Of a stretch of 25,667 nucleotides of DNA, positions 8,168 to 16,313 are shown in pieces. Numbering within the stretch: the stretch's first letter is position 1; every line of letters starts with the position of its first letter. The stretch lies in assembly GCA_041738295.1 (NCBI GenBank), contig JBGSQC010000116.1, positions 1-25,667 of the forward strand, read 5' to 3'. This stretch comes from Zhengella sp041738295 (GTDB lineage Bacteria; Pseudomonadota; Alphaproteobacteria; Rhizobiales; Rhizobiaceae). Both the position numbers and the translations under genes were made by a program. Under the pieces are notes generated by a model that did no database searches, was not told the origin of the DNA, and saw only the letters and a program-made list of their open reading frames with translations.

Positions 8168-9517
8168 TCAGACAGCTGCTGAATGGCGGGCCGTGCCGCG
8201 TGCGAAATACTCGTCAAAATGGGAAGCGATGACACGCACGAAGGGGCGGCCTTCGTCGGGCACGCGCCAGATGTCGCCATCACGCAGGAACAGGCCGTCG
8301 CGGTCGCTGGCCGCCAGATAGTCGGCTTCGTCCAGGATGATCTTTCCGGCCTCGCCGAAAGTCTCCGTCACCCAGCTTCGCGAGAAGGTAAAATCGCACA
8401 TCAGCCGCTCGATCACGGCTGCGCGCATGCGGTCGGTGGATGTCAGCTCGTAGCCACGCACGCCGGAAAGACCGGCCTCGTCGACACGGCGCTGGTAGTC
8501 CGCGGTCGCCGGTGAATTCTGGATATAGCCTTGGCGGAACTGGCTGATGGCTGACGTGCCGAGGCCGATCAGGGTTTCGGCATCATCGACTGTGTAGCCT
8601 TGGAAATTGCGCTTCAGCGTGCCGTTCCTGGCAGCAATGGCCATGCTGTCGCCGGGCTTGGCGAAATGGTCGATGCCGATGATCTCGTAGCCGGCGGCGA
8701 GAAGGATTTCGGCGGCGAGTTCCTGCTGGCGGAAACGCTCGATGGTGCCCGGCAAATGGTCTTCGCCGATCATGGTCTGGTGCTTCTTCATCCACGGCAC
8801 ATGGGCATAACCGAACAGCGCAATGCGGTCCGGGTCCATTTCGAGGCAGGCGCGCACTGTGGCGGCCACGCTTTCCACCGTCTGGTGGGGCAGGCCATAG
8901 AGAATGTCGAGATTGACCGAGTTGACGCCGCGCGCACGCACGCCGTCGACGACGGACTTTGTCTGCTCGAAGGTCTGCTCGCGGTTGATGGCGGCCTGGA
9001 CCTTGGGATCGAAATCCTGCACGCCAAGGCTGGCGCGCGTCATGCCGATTTCGGCAAAGGCGTCGAAGCGGTCATCCGACAGGTCGTTCGGATCCATCTC
9101 GACACTGATCTCGGCGTCCGGCGCAAAGGTGAAGGCGGCTCGCAGGCGCGCACCCAGTTCGCGGATGTCAGCGGCTTCTAGCATGGTCGGCGATCCGCCA
9201 CCGAAATGCAGGGCGGTGACCTTCGCCGTCGATGTCAGCAGGGAACCGGCATGGGCGATTTCCCGGTGAAGGAAGGGAAGGTAAGACCGCACCGGGTCGT
9301 AGCGCTGGATTTGCTTGGTGTTGCAGCCGCAGAACCAGCACAGCCGGTCGCAATAGGGAATGTGGACATAGAGCGAGACATGGCCGTTTTCGGGCACTGC
9401 CTTCAGCCAGGAAGCCTGGGCATCCGCGCCGATATCGCCATTGAAATGCGGTGCCGTCGGATAACTCGTGTAGCGGGGAACCGAAACCGCATACCGGCTG
9501 ATCATTTCGTCCAACAT
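8168..9517 (-). CDS. hemN: Oxygen-independent coproporphyrinogen III oxidase (radical SAM)
   Basis: 449 aa, the normal HemN length. The cluster motif 'YVHIPYCDRLCWFCGCNTK' carries Cys56, Cys60 and Cys63 (CX3CX2C), plus the following Cys65 typical of true HemN. 'YTSYPTAPHF' at the N-terminus, 'FGGGSPTML' and 'VEMDPNDL' are HemN signatures. The enzyme decarboxylates coproporphyrinogen III to protoporphyrinogen IX without O2, using SAM, in the cytoplasm. The ATG at 9517 has an AGGA about 8 nt upstream; an ATG at 9505 is an alternative. It is divergent from fnrN with an anaerobox between them, so it is probably induced by FnrN at low oxygen and supplies haem for the cbb3 oxidase encoded nearby. 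Confidence 0.95.
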   Translation of the reverse strand: MLDEMISRYAVSVPRYTSYPTAPHFNGDIGADAQASWLKAVPENGHVSLYVHIPYCDRLCWFCGCNTKQIQRYDPVRSYLPFLHREIAHAGSLLTSTAKVTALHFGGGSPTMLEAADIRELGARLRAAFTFAPDAEISVEMDPNDLSDDRFDAFAEIGMTRASLGVQDFDPKVQAAINREQTFEQTKSVVDGVRARGVNSVNLDILYGLPHQTVESVAATVRACLEMDPDRIALFGYAHVPWMKKHQTMIGEDHLPGTIERFRQQELAAEILLAAGYEIIGIDHFAKPGDSMAIAARNGTLKRNFQGYTVDDAETLIGLGTSAISQFRQGYIQNSPATADYQRRVDEAGLSGVRGYELTSTDRMRAAVIERLMCDFTFSRSWVTETFGEAGKIILDEADYLAASDRDGLFLRDGDIWRVPDEGRPFVRVIASHFDEYFARGTARHSAAV

Positions 9518-9572
9518 GATTGTGTCCTGCGTGATATAAGGCCACTCTTAGACTCATCTATTCCGGTCGGCC

Positions 9573-9586
9573 TTGATCATTGTCAA
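9573..9586. promoter_or_regulatory. Anaerobox (FNR/FixK-type site) between hemN and fnrN
   Basis: TTGATCATTGTCAA matches TTGAT-N4-ATCAA with one substitution (GTCAA half), and matches the relaxed TTGA-N6-TCAA fully. It lies 56 nt before hemN and 77 nt before fnrN. It could activate hemN and mediate autoregulation of fnrN, as reported for rhizobial fnrN genes. Confidence 0.8.
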
Positions 9587-9663
9587 ACGGGGCGGCTTTT
9601 GTTCCGGGAAACGGGACAAGGAAATGCTAGAACTTTGACGCCTCTCCTTCTAGGACGCGATCG

Positions 9664-10398
9664 ATGGACAAGAATGTGCGTGAAGACATCCACAATTCAG
9701 ACGTTCCGGTGCTTTGCCGCGCGTGCGAAGCGCGCCATCGTGGCGTGTGCGGTGCGCTGACCACGGACCAACTCGTCACGCTCAACAAGCATTCGTCGCG
9801 CAAGAGAATTCACACCGGCACCGAAATGGTGGCCGAAGAGCAGGACATTTCCAACTACGCCAATGTGATTTCCGGCGTTGTGAAGATGACCAAGATGCTC
9901 TCAGACGGCCGCCAGCAGATTGTTGGCCTGCAGTTTGCCCCGGATTTCCTAGGCCGTCCTTTCTCCAAGTCAAGCCGCTACTCGGCCGAAGCGGCAACCG
10001 ATGTCGAAGTCTGCTCCTTCTCCAAGAGCCTGATCGAACGGATGATCAAGGAATCGCCCGAGCTTGAACACAAGCTGCTGGAGCAGACACTGAAGGAACT
10101 CGATGAGGCCCGCGACTGGATGCTGACGCTTGGCCGCAAGACCGCGGCAGAGAAAGTGGCGAGCTTCCTTCATCTCATTGCCGTTCATGTGGATCCCAAG
10201 GCGCTGGACGAAGACGGGCCGATCACTTTTGATCTGCCGCTGACGCGCGCTGACATTGCCGACTTCCTCGGGCTGACGATCGAAACGGTCAGCCGCCAGA
10301 TCACCAAACTGCGCAAGGATGGCGTGATCGAGATCGAGAACAACCGCCATGTGACGGTGCCGGACATCCTGCGCCTGGAAGAGTGCGCGAGCCTCTGA
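9664..10398 (+). CDS. fnrN: FnrN-type oxygen-responsive transcriptional regulator (Crp/Fnr family)
   Basis: 244 aa. The N-terminus carries Cys18, Cys21 and Cys29 in 'LCRACEARHRGVCG' (CX2CX7C, the spacing seen in rhizobial FnrN rather than the CX2CX5C of E. coli Fnr), and a fourth conserved Cys117 lies in 'VEVCSFSKS'. These would hold an oxygen-labile [4Fe-4S] cluster. A cAMP-type beta-barrel fills roughly residues 45-135, and the C-terminal helix-turn-helix 'RADIADFLGLTIETVSRQI' holds the Glu-x-x-Ser-Arg recognition pattern that contacts TTGA half-sites. Because it has its own cluster, it should sense O2 directly without FixLJ. It is the likely regulator of the three anaeroboxes in the window. 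The stop lies 6 nt from that of the convergent hemerythrin gene. Confidence 0.93.
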   Translation: MDKNVREDIHNSDVPVLCRACEARHRGVCGALTTDQLVTLNKHSSRKRIHTGTEMVAEEQDISNYANVISGVVKMTKMLSDGRQQIVGLQFAPDFLGRPFSKSSRYSAEAATDVEVCSFSKSLIERMIKESPELEHKLLEQTLKELDEARDWMLTLGRKTAAEKVASFLHLIAVHVDPKALDEDGPITFDLPLTRADIADFLGLTIETVSRQITKLRKDGVIEIENNRHVTVPDILRLEECASL

Positions 10399-10404
10399 AA
10401 CCGG

Positions 10405-10932
10405 TCAGTTGAGCTTGGACGGCGCCAAGTCCGGAAATGCTCCGGAACTGCGGGCGAGCGAAATGACATGCTCGCGCTCAAAGTCAATGTGGGTCCGCAA
10501 CGACAGAAGAAAGGCGCGCAGCATGGTGCCTGCCGCCTCGATGTCGATGCCCTTGTCTCCGGCGCCGAGCCTGAACAGCAAGTCGCTCAGTTCCTCGGCA
10601 TCTCCCTCGTCCTGCCGGTGCTGGCGGCGAAGCCTTTCCAGCGTGTGGGAAATGCCATCGGCATTGGCAAGGATGCGCTCAAGCTTGGGGAAGACGATGT
10701 TTTCCTCGAAGCTATGGACACCACGAACCTGCGGCCAAAGCGCGCGGGCCGCGAGGATGCAGCGCTGACGGTCCACCTTGGCGGGCAGGGAATCGGCGAT
10801 TGCCTCCAGTGTCCGGCACAGTTCCAACTGGCCGTCGTGGGCGCGCTCCATGGCAATGATGGGATTGCCATCGAAGCGCGAGGCGCTTGGCGATGTCAAA
10901 CCTCTCAAACCGGATGCGGTGAAATCACTCAT
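10405..10932 (-). CDS. Hemerythrin HHE-domain protein
   Basis: 175 aa. The order of metal-ligand candidates fits a hemerythrin-like four-helix bundle: His32 ('ERAHDGQ'), His73 and Glu77 ('VHSFEENIVFPKL'), His105 and Glu109 ('RRQHRQDEGD'), and His148 and Glu152 ('RTHIDFEREH', with a further His155). The pattern suggests a non-haem di-iron site. Related bacterial proteins bind O2 or NO or protect Fe-S proteins; I cannot tell which applies here. No signal peptide is visible, so it should be cytoplasmic. It converges on fnrN and diverges from ccoN. A perfect anaerobox 68 nt upstream of its ATG could drive it together with ccoNOQP. The Shine-Dalgarno is weak. Confidence 0.85.
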   Translation of the reverse strand: MSDFTASGLRGLTSPSASRFDGNPIIAMERAHDGQLELCRTLEAIADSLPAKVDRQRCILAARALWPQVRGVHSFEENIVFPKLERILANADGISHTLERLRRQHRQDEGDAEELSDLLFRLGAGDKGIDIEAAGTMLRAFLLSLRTHIDFEREHVISLARSSGAFPDLAPSKLN

Positions 10933-11000
10933 TGACGGTTTTCGCCATTCTACGATGCTTCTGCTTATCGACCTTATGCCAAGCTCCGGTTCCTGCTACC

Positions 11001-11014
11001 TTGATCAGGATCAA
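11001..11014. promoter_or_regulatory. Perfect anaerobox (FNR/FixK site) upstream of ccoNOQP, shared with the hemerythrin gene
   Basis: TTGATCAGGATCAA is an exact TTGAT-N4-ATCAA palindrome. It lies 97 nt before the ccoN ATG and 68 nt before the divergent hemerythrin ATG. It is the best of the three boxes and the probable FnrN site for microaerobic induction. Confidence 0.88.
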
Positions 11015-11111
11015 TGCACCGAATGTATGCGAAGCGCATGTGTCACCCGAAGATCGCAGGGACGTGCCTTGCGGTCGATCAACCCGTACAGACTCGTGAG
11101 GGGGTCAAACC

Positions 11112-12719
11112 ATGACTTTTGCGGCCGAAATCGTCGCTTTGGGGATAGCCACTTTCCTGGCCGTTCTCGCTTCGGCGTTCGCCCATGACAGCCTGTTTCA
11201 GGTACACATGGGTATCCTCGCTCTCGTGCTTGCCATCGGCACCGTTTTGCTGATGCGCCGCACGTCCTTCAACACAGTGCAAGAAGACAAGTCCGGATAC
11301 ATGGACGGCCCGGTGCGCTACGGCGTCATCGCCACCACGTTCTGGGGCATTGTCGGCTTTCTGGTCGGCGTCATCGTCGCTGCCCAGCTTGCCTGGCCTG
11401 ACCTGAATATCGAGCCTTGGCTCAATTTCGGCCGTACGCGCCCGCTGCACACTTCCGCCGTGATCTTTGCCTTCGGCGGCAATGCGCTTATCGCGACCTC
11501 GTTCTATGTGGTCCAGCGCACCTCGCGCGCCCGCCTGTTCGGCGGTGATCTCGCCTGGTTCGTCTTCTGGGGCTACCAGCTGTTCATCGTCATGGCTGCC
11601 ACCGGCTATCTGCTGGGGATCACCCAGGGCCGTGAATATGCCGAGCCTGAATGGTATGTCGATATCTGGATCACCGTGGTCTGGGTTGCCTATCTCATCG
11701 TCTTCCTCGGCACGATCCTGAAGCGCAAGGAACCCCACATCTATGTGGCCAACTGGTTCTATCTGAGCTTCATCGTGACGATCGCGAGGCTGCATCTGGT
11801 CCACAACCTCGCCATCCCGGTGTCGTTCCTCGGCGTGAAGTCCTACTCGGCCTTCTCGGGCGTGCAGGATGCGCTTACCCAGTGGTGGTACGGCCACAAT
11901 GCGGTGGGCTTCTTCCTGACCGCCGGCTTCCTCGGCATGATGTATTACTTCATTCCGAAGCAGGCCGAACGTCCGGTTTTCTCCTACCGCCTGTCGATCA
12001 TCCTCTTCTGGGCGCTGATCTTCCTGTACATCTGGGCCGGTCCGCACCATCTGCACTACACGGCTCTGCCGGACTGGGCACAGACGCTCGGCATGGTCTT
12101 CTCCATCATGCTGTGGATGCCGTCCTGGGGTGGCATGATCAACGGCCTGATGACGCTCTCGGGCGCATGGGACAAGATCCGCACCGACCCGATCATCCGC
12201 ATGATGGTCATCGCGGTTGCCTTCTACGGCATGTCGACCTTCGAAGGTCCGATGATGTCGATCAAGGCGATCAACTCGCTGTCGCACTATACGGAATGGA
12301 CCATCGGTCACGTGCACTCCGGTGCGCTCGGCTGGGTCGGCATGATCTCGTTTGGTGCCATCTATTATCTGGTGCCGAAGCTGTGGGGCCGCGACCGGCT
12401 GTACAGCCTGCGCATGGTCACCTGGCACTTCTGGCTCGCAACGCTTGGCATCGTGGTTTACGCCGCAGTGCTCTGGGTCGCTGGCATCCAGCAGGGCCTG
12501 ATGTGGCGCGAATATGATGATCAGGGCTTCCTCGTCTACTCCTTCGCGGAGTCCGTGGCTGCCATGTATCCCTATTACGTGCTGCGCGTTGTTGGCGGCT
12601 TGCTCTACCTCGTGGGTGCGCTGATCATGGGCTATAACATCTTCATGACCATTCTCGGCGACAAGCGCGTGGAACAGGGCCTTCCGGCCACTGCCACCTC
12701 TATGGCTCCGGCAGAATAA
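11112..12719 (+). CDS. ccoN: cbb3-type cytochrome c oxidase subunit I (catalytic)
   Basis: 535 aa, with about 12 membrane helices. Cofactor residues are visible: His113 in 'RPLHTSAVIFAFGG' and His402 (low-spin haem b), His262 in 'WWYGHNAVGFF' and His312/His313 in 'GPHHLHY' (CuB), Tyr306 six residues before the His pair (the cbb3-specific redox tyrosine), and His400 in 'GHVHSGALGW' (haem b3). It reduces O2 to water at very high affinity and pumps protons across the inner membrane. A GAGGGGG Shine-Dalgarno at 11098-11104 sets the start. First gene of ccoNOQP, with a perfect anaerobox upstream. It is also called fixN in rhizobia. Confidence 0.97.
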   Translation: MTFAAEIVALGIATFLAVLASAFAHDSLFQVHMGILALVLAIGTVLLMRRTSFNTVQEDKSGYMDGPVRYGVIATTFWGIVGFLVGVIVAAQLAWPDLNIEPWLNFGRTRPLHTSAVIFAFGGNALIATSFYVVQRTSRARLFGGDLAWFVFWGYQLFIVMAATGYLLGITQGREYAEPEWYVDIWITVVWVAYLIVFLGTILKRKEPHIYVANWFYLSFIVTIARLHLVHNLAIPVSFLGVKSYSAFSGVQDALTQWWYGHNAVGFFLTAGFLGMMYYFIPKQAERPVFSYRLSIILFWALIFLYIWAGPHHLHYTALPDWAQTLGMVFSIMLWMPSWGGMINGLMTLSGAWDKIRTDPIIRMMVIAVAFYGMSTFEGPMMSIKAINSLSHYTEWTIGHVHSGALGWVGMISFGAIYYLVPKLWGRDRLYSLRMVTWHFWLATLGIVVYAAVLWVAGIQQGLMWREYDDQGFLVYSFAESVAAMYPYYVLRVVGGLLYLVGALIMGYNIFMTILGDKRVEQGLPATATSMAPAE

Positions 12720-12732
12720 GGAGGACCAGATT

Positions 12733-13482
12733 ATGGCTAATACTGAAAAGAAGGGCCTTCTGGCAAAGCACGAGAAGGTCGAGCGCAATGCCTCGCTTCT
12801 CCTGGTCCTTTCCTTCCTCGTTGTCACGGTTGGCGGCCTGGTGGAAATCGCCCCGCTGTTCTGGCTCCAGAACACGATCGAGAAGGTGGACGGGATGCGT
12901 CCCTATTCACCGCTCGAACTGACGGGCCGCAACATCTACATCCGTGAAGGCTGCTACGTCTGCCACAGCCAGATGATCCGTCCGTTCCGCGACGAAGTGG
13001 AACGCTACGGTCACTACAGCCTGGCTGCGGAATCGATGTACGATCATCCGTTCCAGTGGGGTTCCAAGCGCACGGGTCCTGACCTGGCGCGTGTTGGCAA
13101 CCGCTATTCGAATGACTGGCATGTCCAGCACCTGATCGAACCGCGCAATGTCGTGCCGGAATCGATCATGCCGAGCTACAGCTACCTGTCTGCGACCGAA
13201 CTCAAGGCCGAAGACATGGCGACGCACCTCAAGGCTCAAACAATGGTTGGTGTGCCCTATACGGATGAGATGATCGAAAACGCTGTTGCCGACCTGAAGG
13301 CGCAGGCCGACCCCGAGGCTGACCAGTCCGGTGTTGAAGCCCGCTACCCGAAGGCCAAGCTCGGCGATTTCGACGGCGATCCCAAGAAGCTGACGGAGAT
13401 GGACGCGCTTGTCGCCTATCTCCAGATGCTGGGCACGCTGGTCGATTTCGAGACCTACGACGCCGAAGCCAACTACCGCTAA
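12733..13482 (+). CDS. ccoO: cbb3-type cytochrome c oxidase subunit II (monohaem cytochrome c)
   Basis: 249 aa. One N-terminal membrane anchor (about residues 20-40) is followed by a periplasmic domain with a single haem c motif Cys74-x-x-Cys77-His78 in 'EGCYVCHSQMIRPF', and a likely axial Met in 'ESIMPSYSYL'. It passes electrons from CcoP to CcoN. The start has an AAGGAGG Shine-Dalgarno in the 13-nt gap after ccoN. A stretch around residues 175-205, rich in Ala, Asp, Glu and Pro, is the usual variable loop of alphaproteobacterial CcoO. Confidence 0.97.
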   Translation: MANTEKKGLLAKHEKVERNASLLLVLSFLVVTVGGLVEIAPLFWLQNTIEKVDGMRPYSPLELTGRNIYIREGCYVCHSQMIRPFRDEVERYGHYSLAAESMYDHPFQWGSKRTGPDLARVGNRYSNDWHVQHLIEPRNVVPESIMPSYSYLSATELKAEDMATHLKAQTMVGVPYTDEMIENAVADLKAQADPEADQSGVEARYPKAKLGDFDGDPKKLTEMDALVAYLQMLGTLVDFETYDAEANYR

Positions 13483-13494
13483 AGGAGAGACCCC

Positions 13495-13647
13495 ATGGAC
13501 TACCAGACCATGCGAACCTTCGCCGACAGCTGGGGACTGCTTTTCATGTTCCTGGTGTTCTCGGGCGTCGTACTCTCCGTTTTCTTCTGGCCGGGCGCCA
13601 AGCGCTCGGCTGAAGAGGCGGCCCAGATCCCGCTCAAAGAGGATTAA
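13495..13647 (+). CDS. ccoQ: cbb3-type cytochrome c oxidase subunit CcoQ
   Basis: A 50-aa frame starting MDYQTMRTFADSW and ending IPLKED. It has one membrane helix (about residues 14-32, 'GLLFMFLVFSGVVLSVFFWP') followed by a short charged cytoplasmic tail, exactly the CcoQ layout. CcoQ stabilises the oxidase complex. AAGGAGA lies 7-8 nt before the ATG. It sits 12 nt after ccoO and ends 3 nt before ccoP. Small size makes it easy to miss. Confidence 0.93.
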   Translation: MDYQTMRTFADSWGLLFMFLVFSGVVLSVFFWPGAKRSAEEAAQIPLKED

Positions 13648-13650
13648 GTC

Positions 13651-14514
13651 ATGAGCGACAAACACATTGACGAAGTCAGCGGCGTCGAGACCACCGGTCA
13701 CGAGTGGGACGGCATCCGCGAATTGAACAATCCCCTGCCGCGCTGGTGGCTGTGGACGTTCTATGCCTGCATCATCTGGGCGATCGGCTACTCCATAGCC
13801 TACCCGTCCATTCCGATGCTGACGACCAACACCAAGGGCCTGCTCGGATGGTCCAGCCGCGGTGCGGTTGCGTCCGAGATGTCGGCGGCGGAAGCCGGCC
13901 GCGCCACGCTGATCGAAAAGATCAAGGGTTCGGAACTGACCGACATCGTCGCCGACAACGAGATGCGCACCTATGCGATTGCAGCCGGCGCATCGACGTT
14001 CAAGGTCTACTGCTCGCAGTGCCATGGTTCAGGTGCAGCCGGAGGCCCCGGCTTCCCCAACCTGAACGATGACGACTGGATCTGGGGCGGCGACATTGCC
14101 GCCATTCACCAGACCATCGCCCACGGCATTCGCTACAACGAGGACAGCGATACCCGCGTGTCGGAGATGCCGGCGTTTGGCGAAATGCTGGAAGCCGACC
14201 AGATCAAGCAGGTAGCCGCCTATGTTGCCAGCCTGTCTGGCACGCCTTCGGATGCAGCCCTCGCAACTGCCGGCCAGCCGGTGTTCGCCGAAAACTGTGC
14301 ATCCTGCCATGGCGAAGATGCCAAGGGCCTGCCGGAAACCGGTGCCCCGAACCTTTCGGACTCGCTCTGGCTCTACGGCGCTGGTGAAGAAGCCATCGCG
14401 GCGCAAATGCGCGCACCCAAGCATGGCGTGATGCCTGCCTGGCTGCCCCGTCTCGGCGACAACAAGGTCAAGGAACTGGCCGTCTACGTCCACTCTCTGG
14501 GCGGCGGCAAGTAA
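13651..14514 (+). CDS. ccoP: cbb3-type cytochrome c oxidase subunit III (dihaem cytochrome c)
   Basis: 287 aa. An N-terminal membrane segment (about residues 33-52) follows the conserved 'EWDGIRELNNPLPRWWLW'. Two haem c sites lie in the periplasmic part: Cys121-x-x-Cys124-His125 ('YCSQCHG') and Cys216-x-x-Cys219-His220 ('NCASCHG'), with axial Met candidates in 'SEMPAFG' and 'GVMPAW'. It accepts electrons from soluble or membrane cytochrome c and feeds CcoO. Last gene of ccoNOQP; a strong terminator follows 23 nt later. Confidence 0.97.
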   Translation: MSDKHIDEVSGVETTGHEWDGIRELNNPLPRWWLWTFYACIIWAIGYSIAYPSIPMLTTNTKGLLGWSSRGAVASEMSAAEAGRATLIEKIKGSELTDIVADNEMRTYAIAAGASTFKVYCSQCHGSGAAGGPGFPNLNDDDWIWGGDIAAIHQTIAHGIRYNEDSDTRVSEMPAFGEMLEADQIKQVAAYVASLSGTPSDAALATAGQPVFAENCASCHGEDAKGLPETGAPNLSDSLWLYGAGEEAIAAQMRAPKHGVMPAWLPRLGDNKVKELAVYVHSLGGGK

Positions 14515-14537
14515 CTCTGGTTGCTTGAACCAACAGG

Positions 14538-14570
14538 AAACCCGGCGGAGCGATCCGCCGGGTTTTCATT
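14538..14570 (+). terminator. Rho-independent terminator after ccoNOQP
   Basis: AAACCCGGCGGA (14538-14549), loop GCGA, and TCCGCCGGGTTT (14554-14565) form a perfect 12-bp stem followed by TCATTTTT. It separates ccoNOQP from ccoGHIS, which has its own promoter region. Confidence 0.9.
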
Positions 14571-14631
14571 TTTCGGGTGCGGCTGCGACGGCTGGCCACA
14601 CCCCCAGAAGACGGGGTTTGAATGCGCTTGT

Positions 14632-14645
14632 TTGACCCATGTCAA
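14632..14645. promoter_or_regulatory. Anaerobox (FNR/FixK-type site) upstream of ccoGHIS
   Basis: TTGACCCATGTCAA is a perfect palindrome in its arms (TTGAC/GTCAA) and fits TTGA-N6-TCAA. It lies 57 nt before the ATG at 14703, or 90 nt before the alternative at 14736. It should give FnrN or FixK control to the assembly operon. Confidence 0.8.
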
Positions 14646-14702
14646 CGCATCGGGATCGGTGCCAAACTAAACGTGTCCTGAAGATGCATCATTTGACTGG
14701 CA

Positions 14703-16313
14703 ATGGCTGAAGCCATGCCCATGGAGCCTGACACAATGGAAACGGTCGAAAAGACTGTCGAGCAGCCCGATGTCGAAAGACTGGAGGCGGAAGCCGTCAA
14801 TTCGCAGAAGACACGCCAGCCGCTTTATGCGGCACGCAAGAAGGTGTTTCCCAAGCGCGCCACCGGCCAGTTCCGGAATTTCAAATGGCTGGTCATGGCC
14901 ATCACGCTCGGTATCTACTACCTGACGCCGTGGATCCGCTGGGACCGTGGTCCGCATGCGCCGGACCAGGCCATCCTGCTCGACATGGCTAACCGCCGTT
15001 TCTATTTCTTCTTCATCGAGATCTGGCCGCAGGAGTTCTTCTTCGTCGCCGGCCTGCTGGTCATGGCCGGTGTCGGCCTGTTCCTGATCACCTCGGCAGT
15101 CGGGCGTGCGTGGTGCGGCTATACCTGCCCGCAGACGGTGTGGGTTGACCTGTTCCTCGTCGTCGAACGCTTTGTCGAGGGCGACCGCAATGCCCGCATG
15201 AAGCTCGATGCCGGTCCATGGACGGTCGACAAGATCGGGCGGCGCGTCGCCAAGCACGCGATCTGGATTCTCATCGCGGTTGCCACCGGCGGCGCGTGGA
15301 TTTTCTATTTTGCCGATGCGCCGACGCTGGCGATGAATTTCCTCACCGGCAAGGCGCCGACGATTGCCTATCTGACCGTGCTTGTGCTGACCGCCACGAC
15401 CTATCTCATGGGCGGGCTGATGCGCGAGCAGGTCTGCATCTACATGTGCCCGTGGCCGCGCATTCAGGCAGCCATGCTGGACGAGCATTCCCTGACGGTC
15501 ACCTACAATGAATGGCGCGGCGAGCCTCGTTCGCGCCATGCCAAGAAGATGGCTGCCGCGGGCGAAAAGGTGGGCGATTGCGTGGATTGCAATGCCTGTG
15601 TGGCCGTCTGCCCGATGGGCATCGACATCCGCGATGGCTTGCAGCTTGAATGCATCACCTGCGCGCTGTGCATCGATGCCTGCGACCAGGTGATGGACAA
15701 GGTGGGCAAGGAACGCGGGCTGATTTCCTACACCACGCTGTCGACCTATTCGCACAACATGGCGCTGGCGACGGAAAACTTCCAGCATGGCGCTGATCCG
15801 CGCCGTGTCTATGCCCCCGACGGCAAGCTGGTGCCGGCTGTCAAGCATTTCCGCTGGCGGGTGCTCGCCCGTCCCCGCACGCTGCTCTATCTCGCTGCAT
15901 GGTCGGCCATCGGCATCGCGCTGCTCTATGCGCTCGGTTCGCGTGACCGTCTTGAGGTCAATGTGCTTCATGACCGCAATCCGCAGTTCACCCAGTTGTC
16001 CGACGGGTCAATCCGTAACGGCTACAATGTCAAGCTGCTCAACATGATCCCCGAGCCGCGCACCATCCTGCTGCGTCTGGAAGGCCTGCCCGGCGGCATC
16101 ATGACCATACCCGAACTGGACCAGCTTGGCGGCGACAGCTATGCTGTCCCGGTCGATCCGGACAGGCTGCGCTCACTGAAGGTCTTCGTGACCATCCCGA
16201 AGGAATACGCCCTGAAGGACACGGCCTCCTTCCGCTTCATCGTCGAGGACAAGCAATCCAACGAGCGGGATGTCTATGGTGCCCAGTTCTTCACGCCGGA
16301 GGTGAAAAAATGA
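14703..16313 (+). CDS. ccoG: cbb3 oxidase assembly protein CcoG/FixG (polyferredoxin-like cupric reductase)
   Basis: 536 aa. It has several membrane helices in the first 240 residues, then two ferredoxin-type motifs: Cys293, Cys296, Cys299, Cys303 and Cys317, Cys320, Cys323, Cys327. Further conserved pairs are Cys138/Cys142 ('WCGYTCPQ') and Cys245/Cys249. The C-terminal part after residue 385 is a periplasmic Ig-like (FixG_C) domain. CcoG reduces Cu(II) to Cu(I) for insertion into CcoN. The start is uncertain: ATGs at 14703, 14715, 14721 and 14736 are in frame. The best-spaced Shine-Dalgarno (GGAG at 14723-14726) favours 14736, while 14703 gives the longest frame. It overlaps ccoH by 4 nt. 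Confidence 0.94.
   Translation: MAEAMPMEPDTMETVEKTVEQPDVERLEAEAVNSQKTRQPLYAARKKVFPKRATGQFRNFKWLVMAITLGIYYLTPWIRWDRGPHAPDQAILLDMANRRFYFFFIEIWPQEFFFVAGLLVMAGVGLFLITSAVGRAWCGYTCPQTVWVDLFLVVERFVEGDRNARMKLDAGPWTVDKIGRRVAKHAIWILIAVATGGAWIFYFADAPTLAMNFLTGKAPTIAYLTVLVLTATTYLMGGLMREQVCIYMCPWPRIQAAMLDEHSLTVTYNEWRGEPRSRHAKKMAAAGEKVGDCVDCNACVAVCPMGIDIRDGLQLECITCALCIDACDQVMDKVGKERGLISYTTLSTYSHNMALATENFQHGADPRRVYAPDGKLVPAVKHFRWRVLARPRTLLYLAAWSAIGIALLYALGSRDRLEVNVLHDRNPQFTQLSDGSIRNGYNVKLLNMIPEPRTILLRLEGLPGGIMTIPELDQLGGDSYAVPVDPDRLRSLKVFVTIPKEYALKDTASFRFIVEDKQSNERDVYGAQFFTPEVKK

Noticed and set aside
10778..11188. A 136-codon + strand frame between the hemerythrin gene and ccoN
   Set aside because: It overlaps the hemerythrin gene antisense, the anaerobox and the ccoN start; no family features.
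11079..12875. A 598-codon open frame on the - strand across ccoN
   Set aside because: It is the antisense shadow of a textbook ccoN; the product is a low-complexity His/Arg/Asp/Glu-rich sequence with no family resemblance, as is usual opposite GC-rich membrane genes.
14667..15971. A 434-codon - strand frame across ccoG
   Set aside because: Antisense to a clear CcoG with both ferredoxin motifs; no domain or ribosome site supports it. The same holds for 16794-18254 (-) across ccoI and 5636-6919 (-) across the CoA ligase.
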